Origin: Lutjanus erythropterus
Taxonomy: Eukaryota > Chordata > Actinopteri > Lutjaniformes > Lutjanidae
Reading direction: 5' to 3'
NCBI GenBank assembly: GCA_020091685.1
Contig: CM034597.1
Span: 245,330 to 309,329, forward strand
Length of the DNA stretch: 64,000 nucleotides
Shown: one piece after another, positions 21,546 to 34,800 of the stretch
Layout: every line of letters begins with the position of its first letter
Numbering within the stretch: the stretch's first letter is position 1
The notes under the pieces: generated by a model
Told to the model about the DNA's origin: nothing
The model's input: the letters and a program-made list of their open reading frames with translations, nothing else
Database searches by the model: none
Translations under genes and position numbers: made by a program

Positions 21546-24500
21546 CTAAACTTTCATTGAAGGTTGACACACCAACAGTTTCCTTCCAGCATTTCTCATT
21601 TTATTTCTCCATGCCAAAGGCACTGCAGCTATCAATTGATAATATTCAAATTGTGAACAGAGCACTCCAAATATTTCACAAAATAATTCATATGAATAGA
21701 TATTACCATTCACATCCGTTATATCATTAATAAAAATAATGCCTTTTTGAGCAAATTGTTCCCAAAAGATTGGTAATCTGTTTAATAATATATTGGAATT
21801 AAACCATAAAATTTGTTGCAAAATGGCATCAATGGAGTCTGGTGGAAAATACTGGAAGTGCAACCAAGCTTGAACCATGTCTTCAAAAAAGGGTGATAAA
21901 TTGATGAAGATCTTTTGTATATATTGAAAATGTTTTTTTTGAGATCTGGACAAACGGAAAAAGTTAATATTTAAATATTGGATGAATGTCCCAAATTAAT
22001 TGTGAAGAGTTCCACTCAGGATTCCAATATATTTTCTGTGACCATGATGCTTTTAATGCCAGATTTAATGCTTTAAGATTGATTAACTTAACTCCTCCTT
22101 CATCCAAACCATTATACAGATATTTCCGCTTAATTTTTTCTGGTTTGTTATTCCATATAAAATGAAATACAACTTGATTATATCTTTTGTAAAATGTTTC
22201 ATCAGAGGATGAAAGAGACATTAACAGGTAGGTAAATTGAGAGGTACACAACGAATTGACAAGGGTGACTTTACCAAATAAGGATAATGTTATTGATTTC
22301 CATGGACATAAGATCTTCTCCATTTTTTTAAGCTTACGTTCAAAGTTAGTTTTAACAAGTTCATTCATTTGTTCTGGAATATGAATACCAAGTACATCTA
22401 TTGGTCCATCTGACCATTTAAGTGCTGAATTGCATGGTATTGTAAATGTAGAACCATGTAAAGAACCTATTCGCAAAATAATACATTTATCATAATTTGG
22501 CTTCAAAGCATTCAAATACTTGTCTTTTGGTGACAAAAGGAAAATTGTATCATCTGCATATAATGAAATCTTTGATTCAGGTCTATAACTATCTAAACCT
22601 TTAATATGAGTGTTATTTCTAATTTTTATCACTAATGTTTCTATTACCAGTAAGAACAAATATGGGGATAGGGGGCAACCCTGTCTGACACCCCTAGACA
22701 ATGAAAAACTTTGTGACAGATGGCCATTGTTTATAATTTTACTTAATGGTTTATTGTATAGTACCTTAACCCAACTTATCAAAGAGCTACCAAATTTAAA
22801 AAATTCAAACCATTTATAGATGTACTCCCAACTCACTTTATCAAAAGCCTTCTCAAAATCAGCCACAATAATTAGACCGGGGTTTTTTTTTTTATCTTTT
22901 TCGTACAATTCAATAATTTCCAAGAGATGCCTGATGCTATCTCCAATGAATCTACCCTTGATAAATCCATTCTGCTCTTTGTCCACAATATCATGAATGA
23001 CTTTTTTGATTCTAAAGGCAATACATTTAGTAATATTCTATTATCACAACACAATAAAGTTAGAAGGCCTCAAATTTTTTAATTTAATTGGATCCTTGTA
23101 TTGTCCATTTGCCTCGTGCTTTAAGAGAAGAGAGATCAAACCTTCCTGTTGAGTGCCACTCACTTTACCAATCTGAAATGAATAATTGAAGCATGCTAGA
23201 ATGGGATCTTTTATATAATCAAAAAATGTCTTATAGAATTCAGTCGGAATCCCACCTAGACCTGGTGATTTACCTGATTTAAAGGAATTAATTGTTTCAT
23301 AAAGCTCATACTCAGAAATCATACCTTCACAGTCTTTTTTCTGGGCCTCTGACAATTTTTTATGATAAAAGGTTGGGAAAAAGGACTGATAAAAGCCAGG
23401 TGGTGGGCAGGTCTGTTCCTCTAAAGTATAAATATTTTGAAGAAAGGATTTTCCTTCTAAAATTTCCATTGATGATGATAATATTGAACCATTCTCAGTC
23501 ATTAACCGAGCCACATTTTTCCTTGTTTGATTTCTTTGCATAAGTTTTAAAAAATAAGCTGTGCATTTCTCACCCTTCTCCGTCCATGTAGCGTTTATGC
23601 CACTGGCTTTTTTATGGTAAAATCTCTCTAACTCCTTTTGTTTGTTGTCCAAGACCTCATAGAGATCTGAGGGAGCTTAACTAACTTGATCAATCTTGAC
23701 ATTTAAACTATTTATTTCTTGTAATAATTAATTTTCATAACTTTTATTCAACTTGTGTTTCCAGGAAGAATATTTAATGGAATGTCCCCTAAATGAACAT
23801 TTAAATGAGTCCCATATAATATGAGGATTGGCACTACCCGTATTGTACTTGAAAAACTCAGAAATAAATGTTTTAGTTTTTTCAACAAAAAGATCACCAT
23901 CTAATAAAGACTGATTAAACTTCCAGAATCCCAGGCCTCTGTGGACATCATCATCATCTGTCTGAGTGTTATAAGTGCATGGTCTGAGCGCATATGTTCA
24001 GTTATGTCTGTCATAGAAATTTTGTACACAGTGAGAAGGATACAAGGAAATAATCAATCCCACTGGCCTGTTTTTTCCTACACCAAGTATATCTGATTTT
24101 TTTAGGGTTTTTAAATCGCCAGATGTCAATTAAATCAAAGGCAGACATTAGCGTTTGAATAGCTTTTAAAGCTTGTGGATGATAATTATCTGAATAACAT
24201 CCAGTCCTATCTGTCATGGAATTCATCACTGTATTAAAATCCCCTGTAATAATAATATGGGGCCTTTTAAGTTCTTGACAGTCTCCTGAATACATTCAAA
24301 AAATATTGCATCATCCGTATTGGGTGCATACAGGTTAACTAGACAGAATCGCATAGATTTGATTGTAAGATCTACAATAATCCATACCATCTGAATCTTG
24401 TAAGGTTGTATTTTATTACTGGACCCATGACTAAAGAAAATATGTCCTCCCCACTCTTTCATCCAATTATTTAGGCAAAGAGTGCGTTTCGTGTAAACAT

Positions 24501-24613
24501 ATAATATTGAACATATTTTTATCTTTAAGCCATTTAAATATCTAATTTCTTTTGATATTATTAGCCAATCCATTGCAATTATAGCTACCAATAACCACTT
24601 TATTGTTATCCAT
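21546..24613 (-). pseudogene. L1-like LINE ORF2 (endonuclease plus reverse transcriptase)
   Basis: The frame starts near 24613 with MDNNKVVIGSYNCNGL, the beginning of an APE-type endonuclease, which continues as IIITGDFNTVMNSMTDRTG and IDYFLVS (near 24040-24270). The RT follows: SGKSPGLGGIPTEFYKTF (~23250), DFEKAFDKVSWEYIY (~22840), GVRQGCPLSPYLF (~22680) and the catalytic YADD in SLYADDTIFLL (~22560). The C-terminal region ends at 21546. Four or more frameshifts break it. The RT wording places it in the L1 clade. ORF1 of the same strand and type lies at 33270-34065, so the element spans about 21.5-34.2 kb, with the EnSpm insertion between the two ORFs. Confidence 0.82.
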
Positions 24614-24639
24614 AGGGTAAATTAGGCTTATTGTATTAC

Positions 24640-25367
24640 AAGTGGAAATAGAAAAGAGTGTCCTGCATTACGTGAACATGAAGGGAACGCCCTAGTATTT
24701 GGCCATTTGGAAAGATCAAAAGAAAGGCCAATTCATTCCGTAACATAATTAAACAATCACATATAAACATTAACATGCTAACAACAAAACAAAAACAAAA
24801 ACACAACAACAACAACAACAACAACAACACCATGAAACGAAGAAAGAAGAAGAAAAGAAAGAAAAGGACTAAAATAAATCAATACCTTAAATAATAAAAC
24901 CAAGAAGAACCCCTTAAGCACTAATAGCGTGTGGAGGCACAATTTAGTTACGTCAGTTCAAAAATCAAATGTATGGCAAGCGTAAATGCCCTTTTTGATT
25001 TTTTTTTCTTTTATTCCTATATTAACTTTTTTTTTTCTTTTTCTTATCATGGAAAGCAGGGAGAAAGAGTTCTGACTTTTAGCAACAATATAATGAAAGA
25101 AGAAAAAAGGAAGAAGAGAAGAAAAAAAAAAGTCAAAATTAATTGGACTAGGCAAAAAAAAAGAAAAGAAAAAGAGAACCAAGTCTTGCATAAAACCAAA
25201 TCTTGCACTGTCAGAATAGTGTAGATCAGGATTAAATATTCCATCAACCAACTATGCGTCATTTAACCATTATATTTAAATATCAATACTGATATTGGAT
25301 CTCGATGTTGTTCATAGGTTAATATCAGTTTGCCTAAACATATCTATTCTAAGCCTAGCCACCTCTA
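24640..25367. other. L1 inter-ORF region, low-complexity
   Basis: The sequence between L1 ORF2 and the EnSpm terminus is made of CAA runs (24800-24830) and A/G- and T/C-rich tracts. Frames open on both strands across 24931-25262 are composition artefacts (Lys/Arg on one strand, Phe/Leu on the other). Confidence 0.5.
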
Positions 25368-28146
25368 CACTGTAAATTTTAATAAGTTCACTTTACTTAA
25401 AAAAAAGTCAGGAAATCGATTGCCTCAAAATTCCCAAGTAAAGTAGATAACTAATTTTAAGTTGTTAAAACTGAAAATAACTCTGTTTAGACAACTTAGA
25501 TAATGGCAGTCAACTTAAGTGAAGTTAACTCAAAATCATTAGTTAAGTTGACTATAAAATTTAAATTCAGACAACTCAGATAATGGCAGTAAACTTGAGT
25601 ACATATAACTCAAAATTATAAGTTAGGTTGACTGTAAAATGTCAATTTTGACTACTTAAACTTGTGAGTTATGCTATTTAAGCTGTACTCGTAAAAATAA
25701 GTTTTCCTTACAAGTTTAAGCATTCACATTACTAGAAAAATATCAGGAAACCATTTGCCTTGATATGTTCAAGTAAGCTGAACTTCAACTGATAAACAAA
25801 GACAGACAACATATTAAATGGAAAACAAAGTTTAATAATTTAACTTTTTTGTTCAGAACACGTGGAAAATAGAATCCATGTTGAAAAGTACTTTAGTTTA
25901 GCTTACATACAGGGATTCTTAAACCTTTCTGACCCACTGAGTAAAGGTGAGATGAAATGCAGTTTTTAATTAACAGTTAAAACAAACTATTTTGGCTTTT
26001 AACCCCACTGGCAAAAGTTGCTCTTTATATTACATACAAAGGGAAAAAGGCCAAATCACACCATGAGGCAAAAATTGCAGGAAGTTGCCAAAAAGTCATA
26101 AAAACATGTAAAATTGAAATAGTTAAGTATGTAATATAAAAACTAACTTTTTCAGAAAAAAGTGACACATGACTTTTTTTTGGGCACCCTTCAATCTAAT
26201 ATTGAGTCCCTAAAACATCCCTCAGACATTAAAACTCTGAGACTCCCTGCTTACATATCTCTGTTGACTATGGTGTGAACTATAAACTCAATAGTCAATT
26301 ACAGGGCATAACATTTATCTTAACATCAATAGTGAACAGCAGATATAGCTCAACTCTGTTTCCAAGCCACTTATTGCATGACTGCAAAATAAAATCAATA
26401 TTTTAACTGAATCTGCAACTGTAATTCTGATGTTTGAGACAGCTCCCACTAAAAACTGCTCAGAGCTTTCTGTTTTAAATTCTTAGTGGATGAGTTTAGA
26501 ACTGCACTAGTCATTGACTTTCAACAGATATTAAGTCAGAGATAACCAGCTAAAGAACAATCATGTCCCAAAAGGGGATAACAAAAGCAAAAAAAAGGAA
26601 AGTAGTGTTCACGTTTCTCCATGAGAAAATAAAACCATTCAGTGGTCTGAAAGGGCGATGAGGCTCCCTCTCACAGGAAAGGATTTAACAAGAAAAAAAT
26701 CACCTTTCCAATAAGGGTAAAGGTTTCAATGTGACCAAAGATGTCACATCGCATTCACACTGTGATTACATTCACTGCATGAGAATATTTTTAAGTGATT
26801 GTATTTTTGGTTCAAGTGATTTATGTCCAAGTGAGAGAAGCACCCTTTGGATGAAGTCAAAGGTGTTCTTCAGTTGTTGAGGATACTCCAAATTCAGGGC
26901 GTAAGTGAGTCCAAAAAGCAAGCACATGGCATATGGAAGATTATCAAGGTCATCCACCACAACTCTTCCTTCCAAAATGATCGCGGTACCTGAAGACTGA
27001 AGGTGCAGTGAGTCAAGGGACATGGGTTTGTCCTCAGGAACGATGGTCAGGATTCCAATGGCAATGTGAGAAAAGCATGGGTCATCGCTGTCCTAAGCAG
27101 TACAGCCCCAATTACATATCAGATGTCACCTTAATTTTGTATGGCAGAAAAACAAGCCACTAAAAGTAAGCTATATTCTGATATTAGATATTCAAGTAAA
27201 TATGGCACATGCATAAATAATTAACAGATTGTTTAATTCATTCATGAGGATTAGGGCTGCCACAAACGATTATTATTATTATTATTATTATTTTAGTAAT
27301 CAACTAGTCACAGATTATTTTTTGGGATCATACAAAAATTGCAGTTTAACAAGTTAGATTCAAACAAACTGAAAAAGTGCATTCCACAGAAACAAAAAAA
27401 TAAATTGCCAATAAATATTTACTATTTTTGAAAAGAACAGATTGGTAGGCTGAAAGATCTGCGAAAAAAAATCTGAAAAAAATATTAATCTGATAAATAT
27501 TTAGAGCAGTTGTTTTGAGGGGACATTTATGTCCTTAAGGGTAAATTTGTAACTTTTTTGAGAGGGTACCAGAGTGGACATCCTGTGATGTGGAATAAAA
27601 ACTCAGTAATAAAGGCGACTTACAAAGCACGTCTTGAAGAAGTCTCCGCTCTCATCTCCAAGGATGACAGGAAGGCCACGGAGGACTGCTGTTCGTTTTG
27701 CAGTAACATCTGTACTCTGAAAAATCACAAACACATATCACTCCTGTAGTAAAGGACAATCAATTAATAGCTCTGCATACACAATGGGGTTGCATTTTTT
27801 GTTTCCCACATGATAAAAACAACTAAAAAAAACTTTGTATCTGAGAAACTTGCCTCTGGTGTGACTTGTTGCAGATACTTCTGAAGTTTCTGGCCAACAC
27901 TTCCCCCCTTGGTCTTGAAAATCTTGAAGAAGCGAGGAGTGTATTTGTCAAGTTCTTTGAAGAATTCTGTATTCAAGTTTTTGCTTGACAAGCGGCAGAA
28001 CTCTGCCAGAATCTAAAGAAAAAGTATGACAAATTAGTATTCAAGATGTCATCATATTGGACCTACATAAAAGAATAACAAAAAAATCAGGAATCTGTAT
28101 CTAATCTTTTGAGGTCAGTGCAATACCGTTTCCTCTCTCTGTTACC

Positions 28147-28324
28147 GTGCGTTCACACCAAAAGCGGCAAAGGCAGCAAAGACGCCCGAGGGTGCGCGAG
28201 AAAGAGGACAGCGTCTATAGCGGCAAAATATTTTTGCCGCTTTAGACTGACGTCAAAGTTGTCATTTAAAGGAGCCGCAAAGCGGACTTCTTGACAACAG
28301 CATAGCGCTGCTTGCTCGTTGGCT

Positions 28325-28373
<49 letters not shown>

Positions 28374-28492
28374 TGTGTATCCGCTATTTTTCTGTGTGTT
28401 TTTCGGTTGATGCTTTGGCCGCTCAGGACGCCGGGCTCTCATTGAAAATGAATTGACTTCCAGTGTCTTTGCCTCTTTTGGTGTGAACGCAC
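28147..28492. mobile_element. MITE with GTGCGTTCACACCAAAAG termini
   Basis: The left end GTGCGTTCACACCAAAAG and right end CTTTTGGTGTGAACGCAC are perfect 18-bp inverted repeats. The interior is non-coding and includes a TC/TG microsatellite. GCGTTCACACC termini are common in fish MITEs; I found no clear target duplication. Confidence 0.8.
28327..28379. repeat. (TC)n(TG)n microsatellite
   Basis: A run of CT dinucleotides passes directly into about eleven GT units inside the MITE. It produces the Thr/His and Arg/Glu runs seen in translated frames. Confidence 0.95.
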
Positions 28493-29328
28493 AGTTATTA
28501 AGTGTTTTGTTACTATTTGATGAGACACTCGGATTTACAAAGATCAATTTCTAAAATCATGAAGTCACCCTCCACTCAAAAACGTTTCTCTTATTGTTCC
28601 TGTTTGAGTTGAATGTTTGGGCTTCACTGTACAGAGTTTGACAATGAAAGGCGGTTTTGCACATTCATCTGCAGAAAATATTGGGATTTCAATGAGAGGG
28701 AGTAGATATAATTTTAAGGATTTTTTCCACGATAATTGTCTGTTTACTTTGTGGAAAAAACAAATTATTATTCAAAGTAGATATTTTATATACATCCTAA
28801 AACATGTTTGGAGGGGATCTTTAAAATCTTAGGACTACTTTTCACTGGCAGGATGCTGAAGCAAATTCTGTAAGTTTATCAAAGATATGACAAATAATGA
28901 ATTAAAAGAGAGAGAGACCGAGCAAGATGACCGACTTTCAGAGGAGGAAACAGAGAGGATCTCTGTGTCAACTGTGCTGGCGGTGCTTGGTGTGGGGGTT
29001 GGAACCAGAGCAATTATCTTCAGCGTGGGTTTGTCAGGCAGGTCAGTAATGTCAGTGAGGTTGACGAGGGCATTATTAAAATCAGGATCCTCATACTGTA
29101 GGGAGAATTTGTACTGAAGGCCCAGCTTCTCCTCAAGCTGTTCAACAAGTGAGTCAAGTGTCTGTGGTTTCCCAGTGAGTGTAATTTGATGTCACTGTCA
29201 TGGACAATTATTCTTAGTGTAGTCCTCATCTCCATTGTTCGTTGTGATTCTACAGAGGATTAAAAAATACCATAAAAAATCAGTTTAGTTACTTCATGAC
29301 ACTTGACATCAAAATCTTCAGCATCCAA

Positions 29329-32045
29329 TCAGCACAAAATATAATGTCTAAGGGTAACAAATGTTCTGCCCCTGATTCTGTAGGCTGCCAGAGGAAAAGG
29401 GTCATTCAGATCAGAGAGCATGTTGACAGACATTGGTGACACATGACTGCATAGCTCATAAGAACGCAGATGCTCATTATACCATGATGTCATATGTTTG
29501 CACAGAAACAAAACGTCACTGTTAATGACAAGGATGTTGTGAATTTGCCTAAACTCAGGTAGGCATGAACAAGCACCAACAGACACAATCATATCTGGAC
29601 TGTATTTGATGCCATCAACGCTCACAGATGAGGCTGCAAGGAAAGTGTTCTGAGATGCATACCTCTGTTTCAACAAGTTCTGAATATTCTCAGGTAAAGA
29701 TGAAACCAAAGAAAGTGTCACCTTGTCCATTTGGATAGATGGCTTGAAAAATGAGGAGGAGTCCAAATGGTATGCCATCATTCTCTGATGCCGGACAGCC
29801 AGAGTTTGTGGGACGTTTTTGAAGTTTTTGTTGTGAATGACTTGTTTGAAGAATTTATGCTTTCCTTCAAGGCGCACTGTCCACATATCTCTGAGTGGCC
29901 CATACATCCTCATCAACTGTGGACAGTGTTCCACAAAATGGTGCTTTGGGCGCAATGTGAAGTGAGGAAATACTGTTAAAAGTAAACCTCTGTGCTCTGA
30001 GATCTTTGCATCAAGGAAGTCAAGAGAATCTTCTGTTAGTCTGAATGATGCTGACAGTTCTAAGATGTCCTTCAAAAGCATTAAAATTTCCCATGTTGGA
30101 TCATTCTCTGGGACATCAAAACCAATCATAAGTGGAAGAAGTCTTGTGAGAGCCCAGTTTTCGTGGCCGTTACCGCCAATCGTACCTCTAGAAGCAAATG
30201 TGGCTGGGATAATCTGAGGCTGATCAGTCCTGTCAGTGAATTTGTAGGGAAACTGTTTGATGACTTTGTTCAAGGACTCAAGGGTGATGTACTTCTTGGA
30301 GATCAAGTCAGTAATGCACAAAGACATCTCAACAAGGATGATACCTTTCAAGAGGTCATGCATTATGTCAGGTGGAAACCCGGTGACAGTGGAAATTTTC
30401 CAAATTGTCGCTTAAAACACAAGGACCTTTCACACCATACTCTTTCACCAGATTGGGATTCTCTAAAACTTGAGAAACTTGCCTGTCATGCTCCTGGCAG
30501 GTTCTCCCCTCAAATCCTCCTGATCGGACCTCCCTTTGCTGGATGTCACTCCTCTTCACCATGCAAAATCGACAGGGGTGCTCCACCGTGAAACTCTCCT
30601 GAAAGCCAGCGAAAGAATGAGCACCTAGGTTATCGGCTGACACATAGAGCACAGTTCCCTTCACACACTTGCCTAACTGCTCAACATAGACACCATGTTT
30701 TTCAAGAGTCACCAGGTCTTGAAGAAGTGGGTGAAGGACAGCTGCATAGCCATGCTGTTTGATTGCACTTGCTTTGCATAATATTGCTAGCTGAATGGAG
30801 TGGAGACAGGAGCGATGTTTTGAGGGAAGATTGGCAAGAACCCAATAAATACCACACAGTTTGTGTTTCTTTTTGGAGGTGCCCAGAGGATTGGCTATCT
30901 CAAACTCATCAATGTAAAGGCCAAGCACAATCCTTAAGGTCTCAGTCTTAAAAAAATCATTCCCACGATAGCGTGTGCCATCTCTGTAAGTGTTGAATCC
31001 ATCAACGGTGCACTCATGTGTGAGAATTTTATCCAGAACATCAGCTCTGTTTAATAGTTTTTGTAACATTTTCAGAATTGGCACATAAGAGAGTGACTGT
31101 AGGTCTTTTTCAAGCTTGTATTCAACTGGCATGACCATAGGAAATTCTCTCTGAAAATATGAGGCTCTTTTACTGGCTGTGGAGAGTGACTGGCCAGCAT
31201 CAGTCATTTTCAAGAACAAGTTATTCTCTTTGACAGCATTCACAATCTTTCTCACTACTGAATTGTCACTGACACCATGTTCATTGAGAATTTGCTGAAT
31301 GGCATTATGCAAAAGGGGCTCTGAGAGAAGAACAAGCTGATTTAGTTGTTGAATTACATCCTGTACTGCCATATCAGATAAATGCAAGACTGCCTGCAGT
31401 TTCAGAAAGAGTGAGGCTAAATTATGCTCAAGTTGATGTTGTAAGTGATCCAAATTTTCGATTTGACCTTCTTCATTTTCTTCTTGGTCTGTAGGATCAC
31501 TAGAAAAATCCTCAACTTCTTGTACATCTTGTGACACATCTGGATCTGAATCGTGAGGTGTGCTGCGCAAGGCAATGTCAGGCTTCAAATGCTTCTGACT
31601 GGGAAGCCGATGCTCTTTGCTTTTATGAGCATTAAATGTTGAGTAGACATTGCTCTTTCATATGGACACTTCACAGTTTCCTTATTTTTAAGATGTTGGC
31701 GCAAATGGGAAAAAAAAATTGTTCTGTGCAGGGTTCTTCAAAATTGCAAAGGGGACAATGGAATATCACAGGAATTTCATCAGCTCCACTCATCTGCCCA
31801 TCGTGTACTTCATAGGAGTGATTTCTTGTTAGATGCACTTTTAGAGCATTAAATGACTTGAATGAACACAGACAATCTGTGTGGAGGCATGGAATTGGAG
31901 TAGTTCTGGCATAGCTTCCATGTTTTAAGTGGTAGTGCTTGAATAGTTGAGCCCTCTTTTCAGAAGAAAACATGCAGTACTTACACTTCCAATGCATAGC
32001 TAGGTGTCTGGCCTCAGAAACCTCCAAAAGAAACAACAAAACCAA
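29329..32045 (-). pseudogene. EnSpm transposase with C2H2-type N-terminal exon
   Basis: The upstream exon (about 31671-32045) encodes paired C2H2-like fingers (CKYCMFSSEKRAQLFKHYHL; CSFKSFNALKVHLTRNH; CPLCNFEEPC). The main body runs 31588-29329: an acidic N-terminus, VLYVSADNLGAHSFAGF, the zinc-knuckle-like CRFCMVKRSDI, then FPPDIMHDLLKGI, RPKHHFVEHCPQLMRMYGP and MWTVRLEGKHKFFK. This is the order of fish EnSpm transposases. One extra T near 30385 throws the frame just before PPDIMHD; otherwise about 750 codons are open. It is a nearly intact, recently active copy. Confidence 0.82.
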
Positions 32046-33111
32046 TCAGTTAAACTGTTATTAACTCGTAGCACAAGCACAGATTAGGGCTGTACAGAAT
32101 ATAATTTTCAGAATGCCCCCCCCCCCAAAGCATCATAAATGTGAATATATATTATGGTTTCAGATGTGAGGACGTCATATTGGGCCTTTGGGAAGCAGTG
32201 AGTTTTTTTTCTCCAAACAATTTTCAGGAGAAAACAAACAATTGATTAATGCAGAAAATAAAATACTCAACAGATTAGTCTGTAATGAAAATAGTTGATA
32301 GTTGCATCTCTACACTCTTTCATTCAAAAGTTTTTGCTTTTTACCGTTATGAAAAATATGGACTCAGTTTCTTATGTTGCTTTTGCTTCTTATTCTGAGG
32401 ATGATGATTGGTTATGGGGGCAACAGCTGATAACGCCAATATGTGTGCTGTGATTCTGCGCAGGTTAACAGAGTTGGGTGAAGTATGACACTTGCCTTGA
32501 TTACTATGTTTGGAATGGAAACTGTCCAAACTTCTCATTTAAGCCTCTGGTACCCTTCGTGACATTTTTGCACGTGTAACGTTATCATTACGTGAAGGGC
32601 TGGCTAACTTGAGCGTTCACATGCTAACGTTAACTTGTGCGTTCACATGCTAACGTTAACTTAAGCTTTCACATGCTAACGCTGATCTTTACACATTAGC
32701 TAAACATAAAGTTTACATTCAAACTTGGACTAACAAATAAATTACACAACAAAAACACCGACTATACGTTTGCTACATTTAAAACCAGTTAAACTTACCG
32801 TGACACTGTGCATCAACCGTCTCTCATGTCTCTTCCCGCTTACTAAGGGTTGGGGTGAGCAACTGCGTATGTGTATTCAACGAGAGATTCCGAGTACTGC
32901 CGGAAACTGCCGAGTCTCTCCGGGTTTTGCAGACGCTTCTTGCTCACTCATACTTCTAATTAAAGGTAACTTGCAGCTGACAAGTTTGTTTACTTGCCTC
33001 AGTAGAAAGTTGTCTTTACTAAGTTTAAGTGAGGAGAGTCAACAGAGTAAGCTGAAATGAGCTAAGGGCACTTTTTATTCTAAGTAAGATATACAATTAC
33101 ATTTTACAGTG

Positions 33112-34200
33112 TAACAACTGATCCACTCTTCCTTACTGGTCACAACATGCCCCACTCTCCCCTGCAACCCATTCATAATTCAGCACTCTTACATGGGCAA
33201 AAAATAGTGTCAAATCGTCCAAAAGCCCATAAATTAATGTCAATCAATCCATCAATCAATGTCATTTAGTTAATCAAACAGCCATGGTGTAATTTCTTTG
33301 TCCTTAAACATTCTGCTGTTTATGTAGAGTTTATCCAGAACAAGCCTTACCACATCTTTCTTTTCACGATGTTTCAGTTTGGGAATCAGTTTTCTCCTTC
33401 TTGCCACAATTTCTGGTGGAAACTGATCATTCAGTCCATATGGCCTACCCGCCAGGCGTCTGCTGAAACTTTTAACGAGAGCTTTATCTTTGGGATGCAC
33501 AAACTTCGCTACCAGCAGTCGGGGCTTTCCTTGGCTTTCTTGGCTGCGCTGGATTCTGTGCACACGGTCAAACTGGATTTTTCCCACAATCTCCGCATCC
33601 ATTTGTAGTGCCTTAATAAAAAACTCTCTCAACGTTGTCTCCGCATCTTCATCTGGAGTTTCTGGCCATTTTCAGTTTTCATCTCCCTCACCTTTGTTTC
33701 TAATTTGGCTACTGTGGTTTCCAGTATGTCCATTTTCTTCTTGTATTCATCCAGTGTCGCCCACATAAACTCAGATGTTTGTTTTAATTGCTGCACATCT
33801 TGCCTCATCTCATCCAACATATCCAGCTTTCGGAGCCTGGTTTCAATGGAAGCCAACAGGGTGTGATTTATCTCTGTTAAAGGAGGAGGATTATCCGGTG
33901 AGCTCTCTTCTGACCATGATCCAGGTTTATATCGCTTGGTAGAAGGCTTTTTCCCCGTGTCTTGAACTTGATCAATCTCAGGACAAGTGTCGAAGGAACG
34001 CTGGCAGCCAGCGTCTTTGTCTCCTGGTCCATCATCGTGGCTGATATTTACTCCAGCTCTGTAGTGATTTCAATCATATAGCTTGCACTTAAGTTTAAAT
34101 CAAAGTTTATAATAAATTCATGGAGATGTCCGAGCTTTTAGACTGTATAATTGCTTTAGAAGCTTGCCAAACTTAGACGCCACCACACCGTGACCTGTAT
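33112..34200 (-). pseudogene. L1-like LINE ORF1 and 5' end
   Basis: ORF1 is read on minus from about 34065 to 33270. The N-terminal half has RYKPGSWSEESSPDNPPP, then a coiled coil (LRKLDMLDEMRQDVQQLKQ; KKKMDILETTVAKLETKV). After a frameshift near 33640 comes the RRM/C-terminal part (LQMDAEIVGKIQFDRVHRI, PRLLVAKFVHPKDKALVKSF, LINSRMF-like end, WLFD stop). This is the transposase-22 superfamily ORF1p of L1. Strand and spacing match ORF2 at 21546-24613 once the EnSpm is removed. Confidence 0.78.
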
Positions 34201-34599
34201 TACCCGCGCATGCTCAGTGTGAGTGGTTGTTTGTCTCTCTCTATATTCAACTAACTTTAATTAGTTTAAGTAGCTGAAAAACCTGACTGAATGTCATTTT
34301 TGTGTGCACAAAAAATTGTTTTGAAGCTAAAACCTTTCCATGTTTTGTAGTGTAGTCTTTTACATTTAACATAAGTTTCATTGTGTGCTTTTCATTCCCT
34401 CAGGTTACAAATTTTGTTGCCATGCCACAACAAATTAGTAGAGCCATCCCTGAGCTCGAAACAGACCTTGAGTGGAGAGCTTTTGAAAAAACTGTTCCAT
34501 CAAAAGTCCATTTATGTCAGGCCTGACAGGGTCATTTTAAGTGAGGAGAAAGAATCTGTAAGTAGTGATAAAGAATTTTGATGTTTACCTTATCTTACC

Positions 34600-34800
34600 T
34601 TATAATTGGACTAAATGGCACTTCTCTTGTGGTGCTGAAAGCGCTGACAATACATTTGAAAAAATCAACAGCAATGTCTCTTTCCAAAAATCATGACCCG
34701 GTTCCTCTAAATAATCCACATACCTTGTTGTTAGAAGTTGCCAGCACTACAGGCCAGGGGGAAATATGTATTTTGATTTTGGGGTGAAGTGGTCCTTCAA
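34600..34800. mobile_element. MITE end related to the palindromic element at 46246
   Basis: TATTTTGATTTTGGGGTGAA near 34770 repeats the right terminus of the 46246-46737 element. It lies in the intron after the first visible HECT exon. The left boundary is unclear. Confidence 0.4.

Larger units (their letters stand above)
26772..29241 (-). pseudogene. PB1/SAMD3-like passenger gene of the EnSpm element
   Basis: From the ATG at 29241 the minus strand encodes MEMRTTLRIIVHDSDIKL. After one missing base it continues with DSLVEQLEEKLGLQYKFSLQ, YEDPDFNNALVNLTDITDLP and PTLKIIAL, a PB1-like ubiquitin fold. Further exons are 27764-27991 (NTEFFKELDKYTPRFFKIFK, GQKLQKYLQQVTPE), 27600-27720 and 26772-27060 (GTAIILEGRVVVDDLDNLPY, CLLFGLTYALNLEYP, NTFDFIQRVLLSLGHK). 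The C-terminal block matches uncharacterised, multicopy fish proteins often labelled SAMD3-like. Its position inside the TIRs shows it is element cargo. Exon borders are approximate. Confidence 0.65.
25368..33111 (-). mobile_element. EnSpm/CACTA-type DNA transposon with a passenger gene
   Basis: The element begins CACTGTAAATTTTAATAAG and ends, reverse-complemented, CACTGTAAAATGTAATTG; TA flanks both ends. CACTG termini plus a Tnp2-like transposase with PPDIMHDLLKG place it in EnSpm. It is 7,744 bp with two minus-strand genes: the transposase (29329-32045) and downstream a PB1/SAMD3-like gene (26772-29241). A 346-bp MITE sits between exons of the second gene. It lies between ORF1 and ORF2 of an L1, so it transposed into that L1. 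Confidence 0.85.

Noticed and set aside
24931..25262. Lys/Arg-rich and Phe-rich frames on opposite strands
   Set aside because: Purine/pyrimidine-rich low-complexity DNA, not a gene.
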